Of a stretch of DNA of 64,000 bases, positions 24,530 through 36,158 are shown piece after piece (the stretch's first letter is position 1; every line of letters begins with the position of its first letter). The stretch is from Arctopsyche grandis (lineage: Eukaryota; Arthropoda; Insecta; Trichoptera; Hydropsychidae), in contig NC_135359.1 of NCBI RefSeq assembly GCF_051622035.1, positions 16,925,501 through 16,989,500 of the forward strand, read 5' to 3'. A model generated the notes under the pieces. That model was given only the letters and a program-made list of their open reading frames with translations. It was not told the origin of the DNA and did no database searches. A program made the translations under genes and the position numbers.

Positions 24530-24547
24530 TGGTGTCAGAAGTGGGAT
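24530..24547 (+). promoter_or_regulatory. primer-binding site
   Basis: TGGTGTCAGAAGTGGGAT lies one base after the 5' LTR. It is complementary to a tRNA 3' end terminating TGACACCA, possibly tRNA-Leu; the tRNA identity is a guess. Confidence 0.65.
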
Positions 24548-24767
24548 CCAAGATGGGCCGTGGAACAAAGTCACCAGCGAAGGAAGAGAAGCTACAGCGA
24601 AGCCATCTTCGGGAGCTGTAGGAGAGAGTTCGAGCCATGGAGACACGAAACAAAAAAATGCAGTTTTCACTGCAACACACAGAATCGGTCATCACATTTT
24701 CGGTTGTCGAATTGCAGTTATCACTGCAACTCGACTTTGACATTATCGGCGGTGGCCGCCAAGAAGT

Positions 24768-25240
24768 CATCGGGATGACGGAAGGAGGTTACGAAACGGG
24801 AGGTTTCGTACAAGTGCTGCCGGGAGAGGACAACTTGAGGCGTTGTCAAGGGCAACATCGGAGAGCAGCATCCGGCAATTGCAGAGTCATCCAAAGGGCG
24901 ACCGAGACGAGGGCAGTTCGCCAATTCGCCGCAAGTAGCAATAATTAGCGGCTGTAGGTGACGACGATCCACGGGAAAGCATCGTCGTCAGAAGAGGAGT
25001 GGAGATCAGGAATGGGGAGGAGCAAGAATTCATCGGGATGACGGAGGGAGGTTGCGAAACGGGAGGTTTCGTGCAGGTGCTGCCGGGAGAGGACAACTTG
25101 AGGCATTGTCAAGGGCAGCATCGGAGAGCGGCATCCGGCAGTTGCAGAGTGGTCCAGGGGGCGACCGGAACGAGGGCGGTTCGCCAATTCACCGCGGGTG
25201 GCAGGAATTAGCGGCTGTAGGTGGCGTCGATCCACGGGAG
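24768..25240 (+). repeat. tandem duplication inside the LTR element (period 263)
   Basis: The block starting CATCGGGATGACGGA occurs at 24768 and again at 25031, with about 200 bases of close similarity each. Confidence 0.8.
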
Positions 25241-25859
25241 ATCGACTACAACTGAGAGATGTCGATTACAAGCCACTATTCCCTTCAACTGTTTGTTGAG
25301 GGCAGATGTCAACGAACTGAAAAAAAATCTAATTGGAAACTAGTCGAGTCTAATTGGAAGAGTCGGAAATTAAACGGATTGAAATGGAATTCAATCGGAA
25401 CCATGCAACGGCAGAGAGGCATATTTATCAGATTGGATAAATGTTGGTTGGTCAGTCGGCGGAGTCAATCAAGTCACTTTTGGGAGGATAGAGGCACCGC
25501 TTCAGAGGGAATGGCAACGGAAGCACGTTCTGGGTGGAACGTTGGTCTGCAGCAAGATGCTGGGCCACATGAGAGGAAGACGGGGCCACCGCAACAAATT
25601 TGGACGTTGGGGAAACGAGCGACTTGGATCAAACACGTGAGGGCATTTGAAACCGAAGAAACGCCAGATCGCGACTTCAACGAGAGAGAGTGGAACAATT
25701 GATATACGTCAACATCGAAAAAAATCTAGTTGGAAACTAGTGGAAACACGAGTACCTGAAAAAATACATGGACAGTTGCAGCAGTGTTTAGATCATCTCG
25801 CAGATGTAACGGGAAAATACATCAGAAAGAAATGGATTTCAGTTGGGTCAATGGAACGG

Positions 25860-26045
25860 AAAAGAAGCACATTCAACAGAGTGGCAGACTGTTGGGTGCA
25901 TATTTACCAAGGTCAATGGAACGGAAAAGAAACACAACCAGCAGAGTGGCAGACTGAGGTGTGCACATTTTCCAGGGTCAAGGGAACGGAAAAGAAGCAC
26001 CACCAGCAGAGTGGCAGACTGAGGGGTGCACATTTTCCAGGGTCA
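25860..26045 (+). repeat. about 62-bp tandem repeat, three units
   Basis: The unit carries TCAATGGAACGGAAAAGAA and CAGAGTGGCAGACTG, repeated three times inside the LTR element. Confidence 0.75.
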
Positions 26046-26050
26046 ACCGT

Positions 26051-26330
26051 CACTTTTGTGAGGATGGTGGCGATTCTTGTGGGACATGGCTTTGGAGCAC
26101 GTTCTGGGTTGAACGTTGGTCTGCAGCAAGATGCTGGGCCACATGACAGAGGAACACTGGGCCACCGTAGCAAATTTGGACGATGGTGACACGAGAGACA
26201 TGGACCAAGTCACTTTTGTGAGGATGGGAGCCATTCTTGTGGGACATGGCTTTGGAGCACGTTCTGGGTTGAACGTTGGTCTGCAGCAGGATGCTGGACC
26301 ACATGACAGGAATACGGGGCTGCCATAGCA
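26051..26330 (+). repeat. 160-bp tandem repeat, two units plus an earlier relative
   Basis: CACTTTTGTGAGGATGG starts units at 26051 and 26211. GCACGTTCTGGGTTGAACG and CTGCAGCA follow in each. A diverged unit lies at 25471-25570. Confidence 0.75.
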
Positions 26331-26458
26331 AATTTGGACTTTGGTGATACGAGCAACATGGACCAAACACGTGAGAAAATTTTGGACCGAAGAGCTGACA
26401 AAGAATGATTTCTAAATGTAAAACATCGGATGACTAATTTTAGGGGATTAGAAATATA

Positions 26459-26878
26459 ACTGTAATTGTTTCCATTGTAAAGGTGACGTAAAGTGAAGTG
26501 TAATGAAAGTTTTATGTAATTGTTTCCATTGTAAAGGTGTCGTAAATTGAAGTTTAACGAAAGTTTTCATGTAATTGTTTCCATTGTAAAGGTGACGTAA
26601 ATCGTAGTGTAACGAAATTTTAAATGTTTTTGTTTACATTGTAAAGGTGTCGTAAATTGAAGTTTAACGAAAGTTAATGTAATTGTTTCCATTGTAAAGG
26701 TGACGTAAAGTGAAGTGTAATGAAAGTTTTATGTAATTGTTTCCATTGTAAAGGTGTCGTAAATTGAAGTTTAACGAAAGTTTTCATGTAATTGTTTCCA
26801 TTGTAAAGGTGACGTAAATCGTAGTGTAACGAAATTTTAAATGTTTTTGTTTACATTGTAAAGGTGTCGTAAAGATAA
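26459..26878 (+). repeat. about 57-bp minisatellite within the LTR element
   Basis: Roughly eight units of TGTAATTGTTTCCATTGTAA followed by AGGTG(A/T)CGTAAA. Units alternate in type, and a larger repeat of about four units is visible (26459-26640 against 26670-26870). Confidence 0.8.
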
Positions 26879-26979
26879 CGACTGTAATGGTAAATGTAAC
26901 TGTGACTGATATCGAAGATAAATGTAACTACTGCAGATTTATCAGTTATGATTTGTTGGTCAATCGGGACGATTTGACC

Positions 26980-26993
26980 TAAGTGGGGGGCAA
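26980..26993 (+). promoter_or_regulatory. polypurine tract
   Basis: AAGTGGGGGGCAA lies immediately before the 3' LTR, where plus-strand priming would occur. Confidence 0.6.
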
Positions 26994-27353
26994 TGTAACG
27001 TATACTAAACAGAGCCGCCGAGTAACTGCGATCGGATTAAGACGGGTAGACGTCCTGACAGACCGTGAGACCAGTGTAAGTGGTTTTAGGGATTAGCGAA
27101 AAGCTAAGTGCATGAAAGCTAAACAATGAGTGCACTTCTCATACCGTGGGAATACATATCCGAATACGTGACTATACTGTAGGTAAACAGATTAGACGTC
27201 CTGAGAGATCTACCCCTTATAAGGCGGTACGTAGGCGATATCAGGTCATTCTGGATTGAACACTAGCAATACGTGTAACTCCTTTATCATCAATAAATGC
27301 TGTGAAACGACTGTTGGCCTTTTCTTGGATCCTCCACCCACCCCTACGCAACA
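26994..27353 (+). repeat. 3' LTR
   Basis: 360 bp, matches the 5' LTR throughout by eye; followed by ATAT. Confidence 0.9.
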
Positions 27354-27453
27354 ATATGTTATACATATCCTAATAAGATGAAAATGAAAGAGATTTGCAA
27401 ACGAATGACACCTGGAAAACCTTATAATATACCTTCAAATCTTAAAATTAGCC

Positions 27454-28188
27454 CAGTACTGGTCCGTGGATCGATGGTAGCCGATCCGCGGACAAAGAGG
27501 TAATTAAAAAATTAAAAGAATAGCTTATGACAACGTTGCACCATCTCAAAATTGCGATGTTGTCTTTTCGCGGTGTAATTAGTTGTCATTTGACAAATTT
27601 ATTTCTATTTTCCGCCAGATGACGATCCACGAATGGGAAAAGGATGGATACGAAATACATTTTTGCCATGGAATGATATATCAGTTAATTTGGAAGATAA
27701 ATTAATTGATCTGACTGCAAAACAAGAATTAAAAAAGTGTTTTGAAACCACAACTTCACTAGCGTCCTTTTGGATCAAATTAAAAGCAGAATTTCCAGAT
27801 ATTTATGAACTTGCACTGAAAGCTCTTTTACCATTTACATATCAACTTTGCATGAAGTGGATATTCATGATCCATTATGTGTGGCATTGTCTTTGATAAA
27901 ACCACGACTGTATATTTTATCTAATCACAAACGAGATGATATAACTCATTAGTTTTTGTTTCATTATCAGTTTTTATCTACATCTGTTGAATTAAAATAA
28001 ATTTTACTACTTAAAATAAAATAAGTTTTCACCCATATATAACATACATATATACACCCATATATAACATACATATATACACCCATATATAACATATAAC
28101 CGTTTTATTTTAAAATATGACGCTGGTCCGTGAAAATTACTGAAAAATATATACTGGTCCGTCAACTGAAAAAGTTTGAGTAGTACTG
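27454..28188 (+). mobile_element. hAT (ZBED5/Buster-like) transposon remnant
   Basis: Left end CAGTACTGGTCCGTGG and right end TTTGAGTAGTACTG are roughly inverted, and CTGGTCCGT words recur near both ends. The interior holds a transposase C-terminal fragment. No 8-bp duplication was seen. Confidence 0.55.
27633..27930 (+). pseudogene. hAT transposase C-terminal fragment, ZBED5-like
   Basis: Reads WIRNTFLPW, then LEDKLIDLTAKQELKKCFE, SLASFWIKLKAEFPDIYE and ALKALLPFT, matching the C-terminal region of ZBED5/SCAND3-type hAT proteins. After PFT the frame shifts; the continuation DPLCVALSLIKPRL is in another frame. Catalytic parts are missing. Confidence 0.65.
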
Positions 28189-29490
28189 ATGTAGATCGAC
28201 CTTCAATGAAAAATATTTTCAACCAATCGTTTAAAAGAAATTATACAAACACACTTCGGAAAATGATCCTACTTATGAATATTTGATATTAAGAGGGCTG
28301 TACACTCGAAACCTTAATTTTGTTACCATTCCTTTCTTCGATATATATATTGAGTGTATGTATATATTGAGTGAATGCGACAATATATATCAATATATAT
28401 ATTGAGTGAATGCGACAGTTGCGCTTCGACCAGATAAAACGTGTTATAAATTGACAAAATCGAGGTTTCGTATTCTACTATTTTATTCTCCAAAACTGGA
28501 CCAATTTTAAAAAAAATTTCATCATCGGTATGAGAAAGATATTTTCTGTGCATCTATCGGCGTATTTTTTTTAAAACCGACCGTTAAATAAGCACGCTAG
28601 ACTCTTTTCGTGGGTGTAAAAAAGAGGCGATTTTATAGATGTTTGGCGGCTCCTAGCTCCTATAAAAAATAATTAATCAAAAAAATAAAACGATAGATGC
28701 ACCCCAATGGTGGATATCCATAGCATATTAAAAAATAATTTCTCTAGTGCCATAATTGAGGTAGGGAGAAGTATAGTACGTTTGTATGGACGAGGCGCTG
28801 CTGTCCAGCCCTCTTGAGTAAAGCTCGTCGTGCCACACAAAACAAAACTTGAATTGACATTGAACCTGAAATCACCCGATTCTGACCAACAGCAATTGGA
28901 TCAATCTACGACAAATGCATGTTAGTGAACAAAAATGTATGCTGTGAATCATTTCACGTATTTTTGGTACGTGGGATTTAGCGGTACGAATTATAAAAAA
29001 TAATTTTTCAAACAGGATACCGGGTTCAAAGTGTATAGTACATACACGTATATAATAATGATACTTACGTGGAAGTATGATTATACCGCTGAATTATATT
29101 GTGCAATTTTCTTTCATATTTATAACATTTGAACTTCGAAATGGTCAAGCAATGCGATTAATCATCTTTGAAATGCTAAGCATCTGTCAATTTTAACCAA
29201 TATCTGAACATTTGATAATAAAATATATTTGATAATTGCAGATCATCTAAAAATATTGTAATTAAAGCTTTAACAAAATATGGGTATTTTGATTTTTTGA
29301 TTGTTTAAATTCAAAACAAAGCACAGATAAAGAACATAACTAACAAAGAATTTTCTTCGTATATATGTACATATGTATGTATAGGTACATGTGCAAATTT
29401 CAAACGTAGTCGTGTACATACATACTTATTTTGTCTAATTGCATACACTTTAAAATCAAAATTTTAAAAAATATTACCACTTGAAATCAA
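28189..29490. other. AT-rich intergenic sequence, nothing recognised
   Basis: Contains a few short TATATATTGAGTGAATGCGA direct repeats at 28340-28420. No coding similarity. Confidence 0.5.
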
Positions 29491-29499
29491 AAAGAGTTT

Positions 29500-30600
29500 T
29501 TTTTCTCGACCTTGCGTCCCGTTTTGACGGAACAGTCCCGTTTTTTACGTACTTTGCGTTCGTTCCGTTATTTTCATAAAATTTGTCCCGTTTTGTCCGT
29601 TCATTGATGCACAGAAGAATTTCCATATTTTTTCCAAATCAATTTGTTTCTCAAAAGCAAATATAAATATATACATATATTTACATACAATATATTCATT
29701 TTATGTCTCTGAAAAAAAAAAATGCGCTTTGTGCATTTATTTTCATCATAATTATTTTTAAATTACTGTAAAATTAAATATCATATAATATTTAATTTTT
29801 TATCTTGTTTCATTTTCTTCTTTTAAAGAAATGTACGTTCTGGTAAAAATTGAATTTCTTAACAAAAGAAGAAATGAAAATTAAAGAAATCAAAATTTTC
29901 AGTTGCACATAATTTTTGTAATTATGGGGAATATCTCTTTGAAAAATTTGTAGCTATGTTTGTAAAAAATTTATTTGTTAATTCTACACGTTTCAGTAAA
30001 AAAATCAACCTGCGACGCATGAACATCACATATTATATTGTTGCGTCGGGGTGGGTGGAGGATCCAAGTAAAAGGCCAACAGTCGTTTCACAGCATTTAT
30101 TGATGATTAAGGAGTTACACACACTGTCACTGCTCCGTCCAGAATGAATTATATCGCCTACGTACCGCCTTATAAAGGGTAGATCTCTCAGGACGCCTAA
30201 TCTGTTTACCTGTTGTATAGTCACGTATTCGGATATGTATTTCCAAGACATTGGATCTTCCCGTACCGATTCTGAGAAATAACTAATAACGGTCATTGTT
30301 TAGCCTAAATGCACTTAGAGTCCAGATATAATCTTTGGAAGTAAGTGCATGCATTTAGTTAACCGATAACAGATATCCGTTGGTCTAAGTACAATTCGCT
30401 CAATCCACGGCGTACGTATCAATATTATAGAATTTCTTTTTATATTGTTTCTACATATTTTCCTTGTAGGTACACAAGAATTGTACATTCTTCAAAAAAT
30501 ATTATAATTCCTTGACTATTAATAAGTATTTTAAAATTTTTATAAAATTATAAACTCGTGCAACATATATTTTTGCGAGGCGTCCTGTTTTGAGCCCTGG
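29500..30600. mobile_element. possible hAT remnant with GTCCCGTTTT motifs, interrupted by a solo LTR
   Basis: GCGTCCCGTTTTGACGG and several further TCCCGTTTT words at 29510-29605, and GGCGTCCTGTTTTGAGCCC near 30578-30596, resemble the degenerate ends of some insect hAT elements. No transposase or target duplication; weak call. Confidence 0.25.
30039..30420 (-). repeat. diverged solo LTR with ATAT target duplication
   Basis: 382 bp on the minus strand, related to the LTR at 24169: starts TGATACGTACG, ends CCCCGACGCAACA, and keeps CCTTATAA..GCGGTACGTAGGCGATAT and AATAAATGCTGTGAAACGAC. ATAT flanks both sides (30035-30038, 30421-30424). No internal region remains, so it results from LTR-LTR recombination. 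Confidence 0.85.
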
Positions 30601-30606
30601 GAAATT

Positions 30607-30780
30607 TATTTCTGTATTTATTTGATTTTAAAGTTCAGACCATTGTGGTATTACAGGAATTCCCAATGTGCCATAATCGTCAAAAAATATAACACAAAAA
30701 AAAGAAAATAACAATTAAACATATATTAACACATAACGAAAATAATATAAATATATAATATTAATAAAATATATAATAAT
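30607..30780 (-). mobile_element. LINE-like 3' end, copy 2 of 4
   Basis: CAGACCATTGTGGTATTACAGGAATTCC and AAAAATATAACACAAAAAAAA match copy 1 (14548). Ends in AT-rich tract next to the RTE fragment. Confidence 0.55.
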
Positions 30781-30925
30781 ATAATAAAAAATATGGTCAC
30801 CCTAGCCATTCACCGTCCACTGCTAGAGGAAGTCCTCTCCAGCATGCTTCCACTTGTTTCTGTTGTAACTCTCATCTATCTGATCCTAAAAATTGTTCTG
30901 ATTTCATCCACCCGTCTCTCCTGGG

Positions 30926-31551
30926 TAGGGTTGCCATATGATAATTTGATAAATTTTCTGTAAAAAAGGAGGACATTCAGAAATTAAACGAATTTTTTAT
31001 ATTATTTTACTTTATTTTAATCATATTTAGCTGAGCTGCCAATTTTGGAAAGAAGTTCTTGGTTTTTTAACAAATAATTATAAAAATCTTCACATTTCAT
31101 ATTTTTGAAGTTGTATTGAGTAAGAATTAAAGATTGAACTGACTGCACACTTAGTCTATTCCTCTCTTTGCTCCACTGACTATTAATCAGTGAAAAAACT
31201 CTTTCCACATTTGCGTTATGTGCGCTTATACAAAAATAAAACGCAGATCTCGAGCAGTTCTAAGAAACATTCAATGTTTTTAACACTTTTGAAGTAGATT
31301 GTCCATTACTCGTGCAACTTCAAATCATTATATGCTTCATCTTCATCTGATTTTGATTTAAGAAATGAAATCAAGTTACAAAATTGATCGTGTAGCTTAA
31401 CATCGTCAATCTCTACACCCTTTTTCGCCTCCCGCCAGTCCCACCCGATGCTTAGCAAAAAGGAGGACTTACAGTAGGTAAGGGAGGACGGGAGGACAAA
31501 ACATGGAAAAGGAGGACATATCCTCTTTTTGGATACCATCTGGCAACCCTA
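30926..31551 (-). mobile_element. hAT deletion derivative with 8-bp target duplication CTCCTGGG
   Basis: 626 bp; ends TAGGGTTGCCA and TGGCAACCCTA. CTCCTGGG occurs at 30918-30925 and 31552-31559. AAGGAGGACAT-type words sit near both ends. The interior keeps the last transposase segment (31017-31208, minus). It interrupts an RTE fragment and so is younger than it. Confidence 0.9.
31017..31208 (-). pseudogene. hAT transposase C-terminal segment
   Basis: ERVFSLINSQWSKERNRLSV followed by a stretch ending YLLKNQELLSKIGSS is the hAT dimerisation region typical of insect and vertebrate ZBED-type elements. The upstream transposase is largely deleted. Confidence 0.8.
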
Positions 31552-31865
31552 CTCCTGGGGCCATCCCTGCACCTTCTTAAATTCTATCGGGTACCACTCG
31601 TGCAGTTTTTTTGTCCATGTATAGTCCGTTATTCTAGCTACGTAGCTCGCCCATTACTATTTCAATATCTTTAATCTCACCATTATATCAACCACCTTTG
31701 TCATACTTCTTTCCTATGTATTCCGTTTTCAATCTATCTTCGTTATGCCAAGCACACAACGTTCCATACTCCCGAGTGCACTGGATCTCATGGAAATATA
31801 CAGCAATCTGGCATTTAATACACAAGTTTCACAACCATACGTCAATAAGGCACGTTGATCGAAGA

Positions 31866-32440
31866 TATTAAATATTCAATATTTTTTCTCAATTTATAAT
31901 TATTTGAAAAAAGTAGGAATTGGTACCGAATTAGGAATTGAAACTATCTTTTACGACGTAAAACTCTTAAAAGATAGTATCTAATGTATAGTCATTCTTC
32001 ATTATACATAAATACATATGTATGTATATGTATCGGTTATCATCACAGCGGCTAAGTTTTTCGTTCCAGTTACTTGGCATGCAAATTCAATCATTCTCTT
32101 TTTACTTTTTTTTCGTTTAATAAAACTAGTTCGGAGCAGGTATAAGAAAAAATGGCTATAAGAATAATGGTAAAAAACAAAGTTGATATAATAATAAAAG
32201 AATACATTCAAGGTTGTAAAGGATTTCATAAAAACTACAGTGTAGGATTAGTTTTATTTTTAGTAAAATAAAGGATACGCATCGTATACATATTAGTAGA
32301 TTTGATACGCATCGTATCGTATATCAAAAAAATGAGATCACTTTTGTATTCTTAATAAGAATTCTTATTATGTATTCACATTATGTATTCTTAGCCTTTG
32401 TACATAGTAACAAGCTAAATATTATATAAACTCATTTTAA
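31866..32440. other. AT-rich intergenic sequence, nothing recognised
   Basis: No coding or repeat signature beyond short direct words (GATACGCATCGTAT at 32275-32320). Confidence 0.5.
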
Positions 32441-32451
32441 TAATTAACCAG

Positions 32452-32560
32452 TGGTGCTACCCGGCTTGGCTCGGTATATGGAAATAAAATGAAAACCATG
32501 AAAAAAAATCTTCGTTTGTTTTTTTATTAAATTTATTTGAATCGAAAAAAATAAACATTA
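32452..32560 (-). mobile_element. Helitron-like 3' end, minus strand
   Basis: ACCAGTGGTGCTACCCGGCT followed by TGGCTCGGTAT is the complement of the GAGCGAAGCCGGGTA block. The end would be CTGG|T. A TTATTAAATTTATTTGAA body follows. Confidence 0.4.
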
Positions 32561-32699
32561 TTTAACGACCGACCAATCCAGCCAATCAGAAACTAATTAT
32601 AGACGCCGTTTCAGTTTTATATGTAAGATTATAAAAATTAAATTAAACTAATATTCACCTATGTATTTACAATTTTACGAAATAAGATTCGTAACTATG

Positions 32700-33195
32700 T
32701 ATAATCATATATGGTATTTCCCTACATCAATTCAGGTCTAACATCAAGAGAATCTTGACCGATTGATTCATTTTTTCTCCTATTCTATTTTTCCAATATT
32801 TCCATTATTTTTATACTTTAGTTTAGTTATGTAATGTGCTATTTAATCATATTATAGCTTTCATTCTTTTCCTTTTCATTTGTTTATTTTGTATTTACCT
32901 TTTTCATTTGTTTTATATTTGTAAATTTCAATTTCTTCTTATATTCTATCTTATAACCTTTTCCAAATATTTTAATGCTATAGTTTAATTATGCAATTTA
33001 CTACATATTTTGTCATGCCTTTATTCTTTACTTTTTAATTTGTTTTCCTTATATTTATCTTTTTCATTTTTGTAAAAATCTATTATTGGACTCGGATGTT
33101 ACATATATTATTTATTTACTTTTTGTTTTTGTTATACCTATCTCTGTACATCCTGTCTGTTGATTTTTCAATTAATAAAATAAATAAATAAAAAT
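32700..33195 (+). mobile_element. possible LINE 3' untranslated tail
   Basis: T-rich sequence ending in CCTGTCTGTTGATTTTTCAA and AATAAAATAAATAAATAAAA looks like a LINE 3' end with an A-rich tail. No coding portion is left; weak call. Confidence 0.3.
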
Positions 33196-33514
33196 ATATG
33201 TACCTAGAAAGTTTGTATGTATATACACATAGCCATATTATGTATGTATTAAGTGATACATTTTATGATGTAGGTGATATTGATGTCAATGAGATTCTGT
33301 ATTCGATTTAATCTCATAAAATATACACATACGTGTAGTATAGGTAAAATGTAAAAATAAAAGCTTGTAAAAAGATAACCGGATGCAATCCAATAAATTA
33401 GTCAAATATCAAAGTACATATAAACAAACGAATGTTTTAATTCTTACGTAATTATTTAATTCATATTTTTTTACTATGCACGTTTTTTTGAAATTCGATT
33501 ATAATATACTAGTA

Positions 33515-33735
33515 GCCTGTGTGCACATAATTTCGCCCTAGGTAAAATATCGCAATTCGGAACAACGGAATGAATAATTTATTAATAATTTAAAATTTAA
33601 TTATGCTTTTTGAAAAACAAATCTTTTGTTTTTGTCAGCCGAGCATATGAACGAAGTGATATGCCGCGTCTCTTTCCATGATATACGATTCCAAGGGGAA
33701 AAAGAAAGACGGAGCATGTCAACGACATTCAAATG
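33515..33735. repeat. dispersed repeat (shared with 54733-55470)
   Basis: AGCCTGTGTGCAC, TAAAATATCGCAATT, CAAATCTTTTGTTT and GATATGCCGCGTCTCTTTCC recur in order at 54733-54900. The host for one foldback MITE. Unclassified. Confidence 0.5.
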
Positions 33736-33752
33736 CGCGCGTGCACGCATTA

Positions 33753-34685
33753 TGGTGCGTACGAACCAAACCAACGAACGATCTCTGGGCCAACTTTTTA
33801 AACCAGTAGCGTACAAAATATCGAAATAAAAATTAAATTTAAAAATTGAAATTAAATATCAAAATTAAAACTATTATTATTATATTATAATTAAATTCAA
33901 ATATCAAAATAAAATTATAATCATTATATTAAAATTTAAATTAAATATTGAAAGTTAAAACAGAAAATGCACAATTTAAATAAATTTTCGAGATTGACCT
34001 AAAATTAGATCATCAACAATCACATACAGGTAATCCTCGACTTAAGATGTTTTGACTTACGAAGATACGCACTAAGATCGAAAAAAAATCAAAGAATTAT
34101 TATTTTTACTCCCCCGTAAAGCACAGTTACTGAGAATATATCATGTATTAGTATGGATCCAACGATTGTCGCCAATCCGTTGCGTTGTCGGTACATCAAT
34201 CGTAATTTTTTTAGTCTTCAATTGTTTGTCTCGTCGAAATAAATCAAATAATTAAAATCCATCTCATAGGTAAAATTTATTGGATAATGTGTGATTATTA
34301 ACTTTATTTCGACAAAAGAAAAAAAAACCCTTTGACAAAACACCGACAACTGACACCGACAGTTTTTTATCAAATGTATCATCGACGGCCGAAATACAGT
34401 AGCATATCGTGACGACTTTTAAGAAATAATAACAAGATTTTTTTTCGCTCGTAAGCAGAGAAATTATAATATTTCTCTAGTTGTAAATGCGTATCGTCGT
34501 AATTCAAAACATTGTTGTAATTCAAAACATCAATGATGATCTAATTTTAGCCCAATCTCGCTCTTTAGCTTAATTTTGATATTTAATTTCAATTTTTTAA
34601 TTTAATTTTTATTTCGATATTTTGTACGCTACTGGTTTTAAAAGTTGGCCTGTGGGCCGTTCGTTGGCTTGGTGCGTACGCACCA
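33753..34685. repeat. 0.9-kb MITE with palindromic termini, copy 2
   Basis: 933 bp, same family as 19852-20747. TTA flanks both ends (33750-33752, 34686-34688). Its left terminal palindrome is damaged (CGAACCAAACC), the right one intact (TTGGTGCGTACGCACCA). The interior aligns along most of its length by eye. Confidence 0.8.
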
Positions 34686-34688
34686 TTA

Positions 34689-35980
34689 GACAATTATCAT
34701 ATAAGATATTTTATTAATGCTATATAAATTTTATCTTCGCACCTCTGTAAAAAATCTCATGTTTGTGCGTAAGTAAAGCTGGGAGAAAAATAACAAAACA
34801 TACTTTATGACATCAAAGTAAAAAAGTAAATTGCCCCTTAACACGGAATCCACGTGCCTAGGGCACCTTCAAGAAAATTGGCAAACGATCGTTATGTATT
34901 CACTTCTATAAACGTTTTCATCGATCCGCTGAAATGTAATATACTCGTATATTTGTATATGAAAAACGTTGAAACTCAACGCAGTTTATTTGTTCAATAC
35001 CCTAAATTCCAAATAAGATTTCATCACACTATTTCACTGATGATAATACATTTAGGTAATACTTGTGCACTTATTAAGATAATTAGTAATTATGTATGAA
35101 TTTTTTGAGATAATGTTCGAATGTGAGTGCGAAATATACTTTTGATTATTATGAACGTAATTGTTTAGAAATGTGGTTTACATCCAATATGCAGAACTAT
35201 ACATACATAATTGCATATGTATATGTAGTTTACGAATTGATATTTTTAGACGAATTTACTCGTCTTACATATATTTATATACAGCGTGAGTGATCTGGAA
35301 TAACTTTGTATCGAAATATGCTTTCATTTATATTGCAATGTATCAAAATGTAAACACCTAAATTTGGCCCAGTTTCGTATAAGCAGACGAAACAGTTGCA
35401 ACAAAAATAAATATAAACATGTACTGAAAATTAGATAGATTTACTATAATTTATATAGGATCTTTTATAATTTATCTACTATCATTGGGAAATTTTAGCC
35501 AAATCAATTGGTCAATTTAATGAGAATCATGACGATTCAAAAACTAGCGGGTAGTAAGCTTTCCTAGGGTATTATTTCGCACAGGATCTTTACTTTAATC
35601 CTTTTTATTATGAAAAAAATTCGGATGTGACGAACCCACGACTATTTGACGAATATAAGAAGTATCAAAAACAACGCACACAAACCGGCTATTAGAACTA
35701 TTCTTATTAGTGATCGATTATGTGTTCAAATCAGTCAAAATATCGAAATGAAATTTTCGTTAAACTTCATTCTTGTTTCTACTTACGTACATACATATGT
35801 ATATGTATGTAGATAAAGTAAAAATAGCATAGTTAAATTAATAGCAATGGAAATATCGAAGATAGCGATGTCCACATCTGATAAATTGACTTGATTTTTT
35901 GATTTTTAAATGCTTTTTATTATTTCGAAATTATGTTCACAATACATCTTATATCTATTTTAATAGCTACTGATCTACTG
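34689..35980. other. AT-rich intergenic sequence, nothing recognised
   Basis: Short ORFs only, none with family resemblance. TACATATGTATATG words near 35790. Confidence 0.5.
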
Positions 35981-36158
35981 ATCATTTTCTATTTTACAAT
36001 TTAATTTAATTTGGTTAGTAATTACAGTATTATATTATTCTAATGTTAATCTAAAGCATAATAGGAAAAAGAGCTCAAAAACCTATTTACAATCCTTATA
36101 AATGTTCATAATACATCTAATACATAGTATTAATTAAAGACTCTCTTAAGTCGATGAT

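Larger units (their letters stand above)
24169..27353 (+). mobile_element. non-autonomous LTR retroelement without pol
   Basis: 3185 bp, bounded by two 360-bp LTRs that look identical and by 4-bp target duplications ATAT (24165-24168, 27354-27357). It has a primer-binding site after the 5' LTR and a purine tract before the 3' LTR. The interior (24529-26993) has no protease, reverse transcriptase or integrase and consists largely of tandem repeats. A short reading frame from ATG 24553 (MGRGTKSPAKEEKLQ...) resembles the start of a gag but meets TAG at 24619. It would need proteins from an autonomous relative. Confidence 0.9.
30785..31865 (-). mobile_element. RTE-type LINE 3' fragment split by a hAT element
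   Basis: On the minus strand, 31865-31560 reads LTYGCETCVLN, SMERCVLGIT and LHEWYPIEFKK, the C-terminal region of RTE-type endonuclease-reverse transcriptases. It resumes at 30925-30790 (RRVDEIRT .. SMLERTSSSS) after the 626-bp insertion at 30926-31551. Multiple stops and shifts. Confidence 0.75.

Noticed and set aside
24431-25255. CRISPR-like or satellite array in the 24-25 kb repeats
   Set aside because: Periods are long and the repeats lie inside an LTR-bounded element; no spacer structure.
26043-26370. Overlapping open frames of about 106 codons on the minus strand in the LTR element
   Set aside because: Produced by the 160-bp tandem repeat; repeated peptide with no gag or pol similarity.
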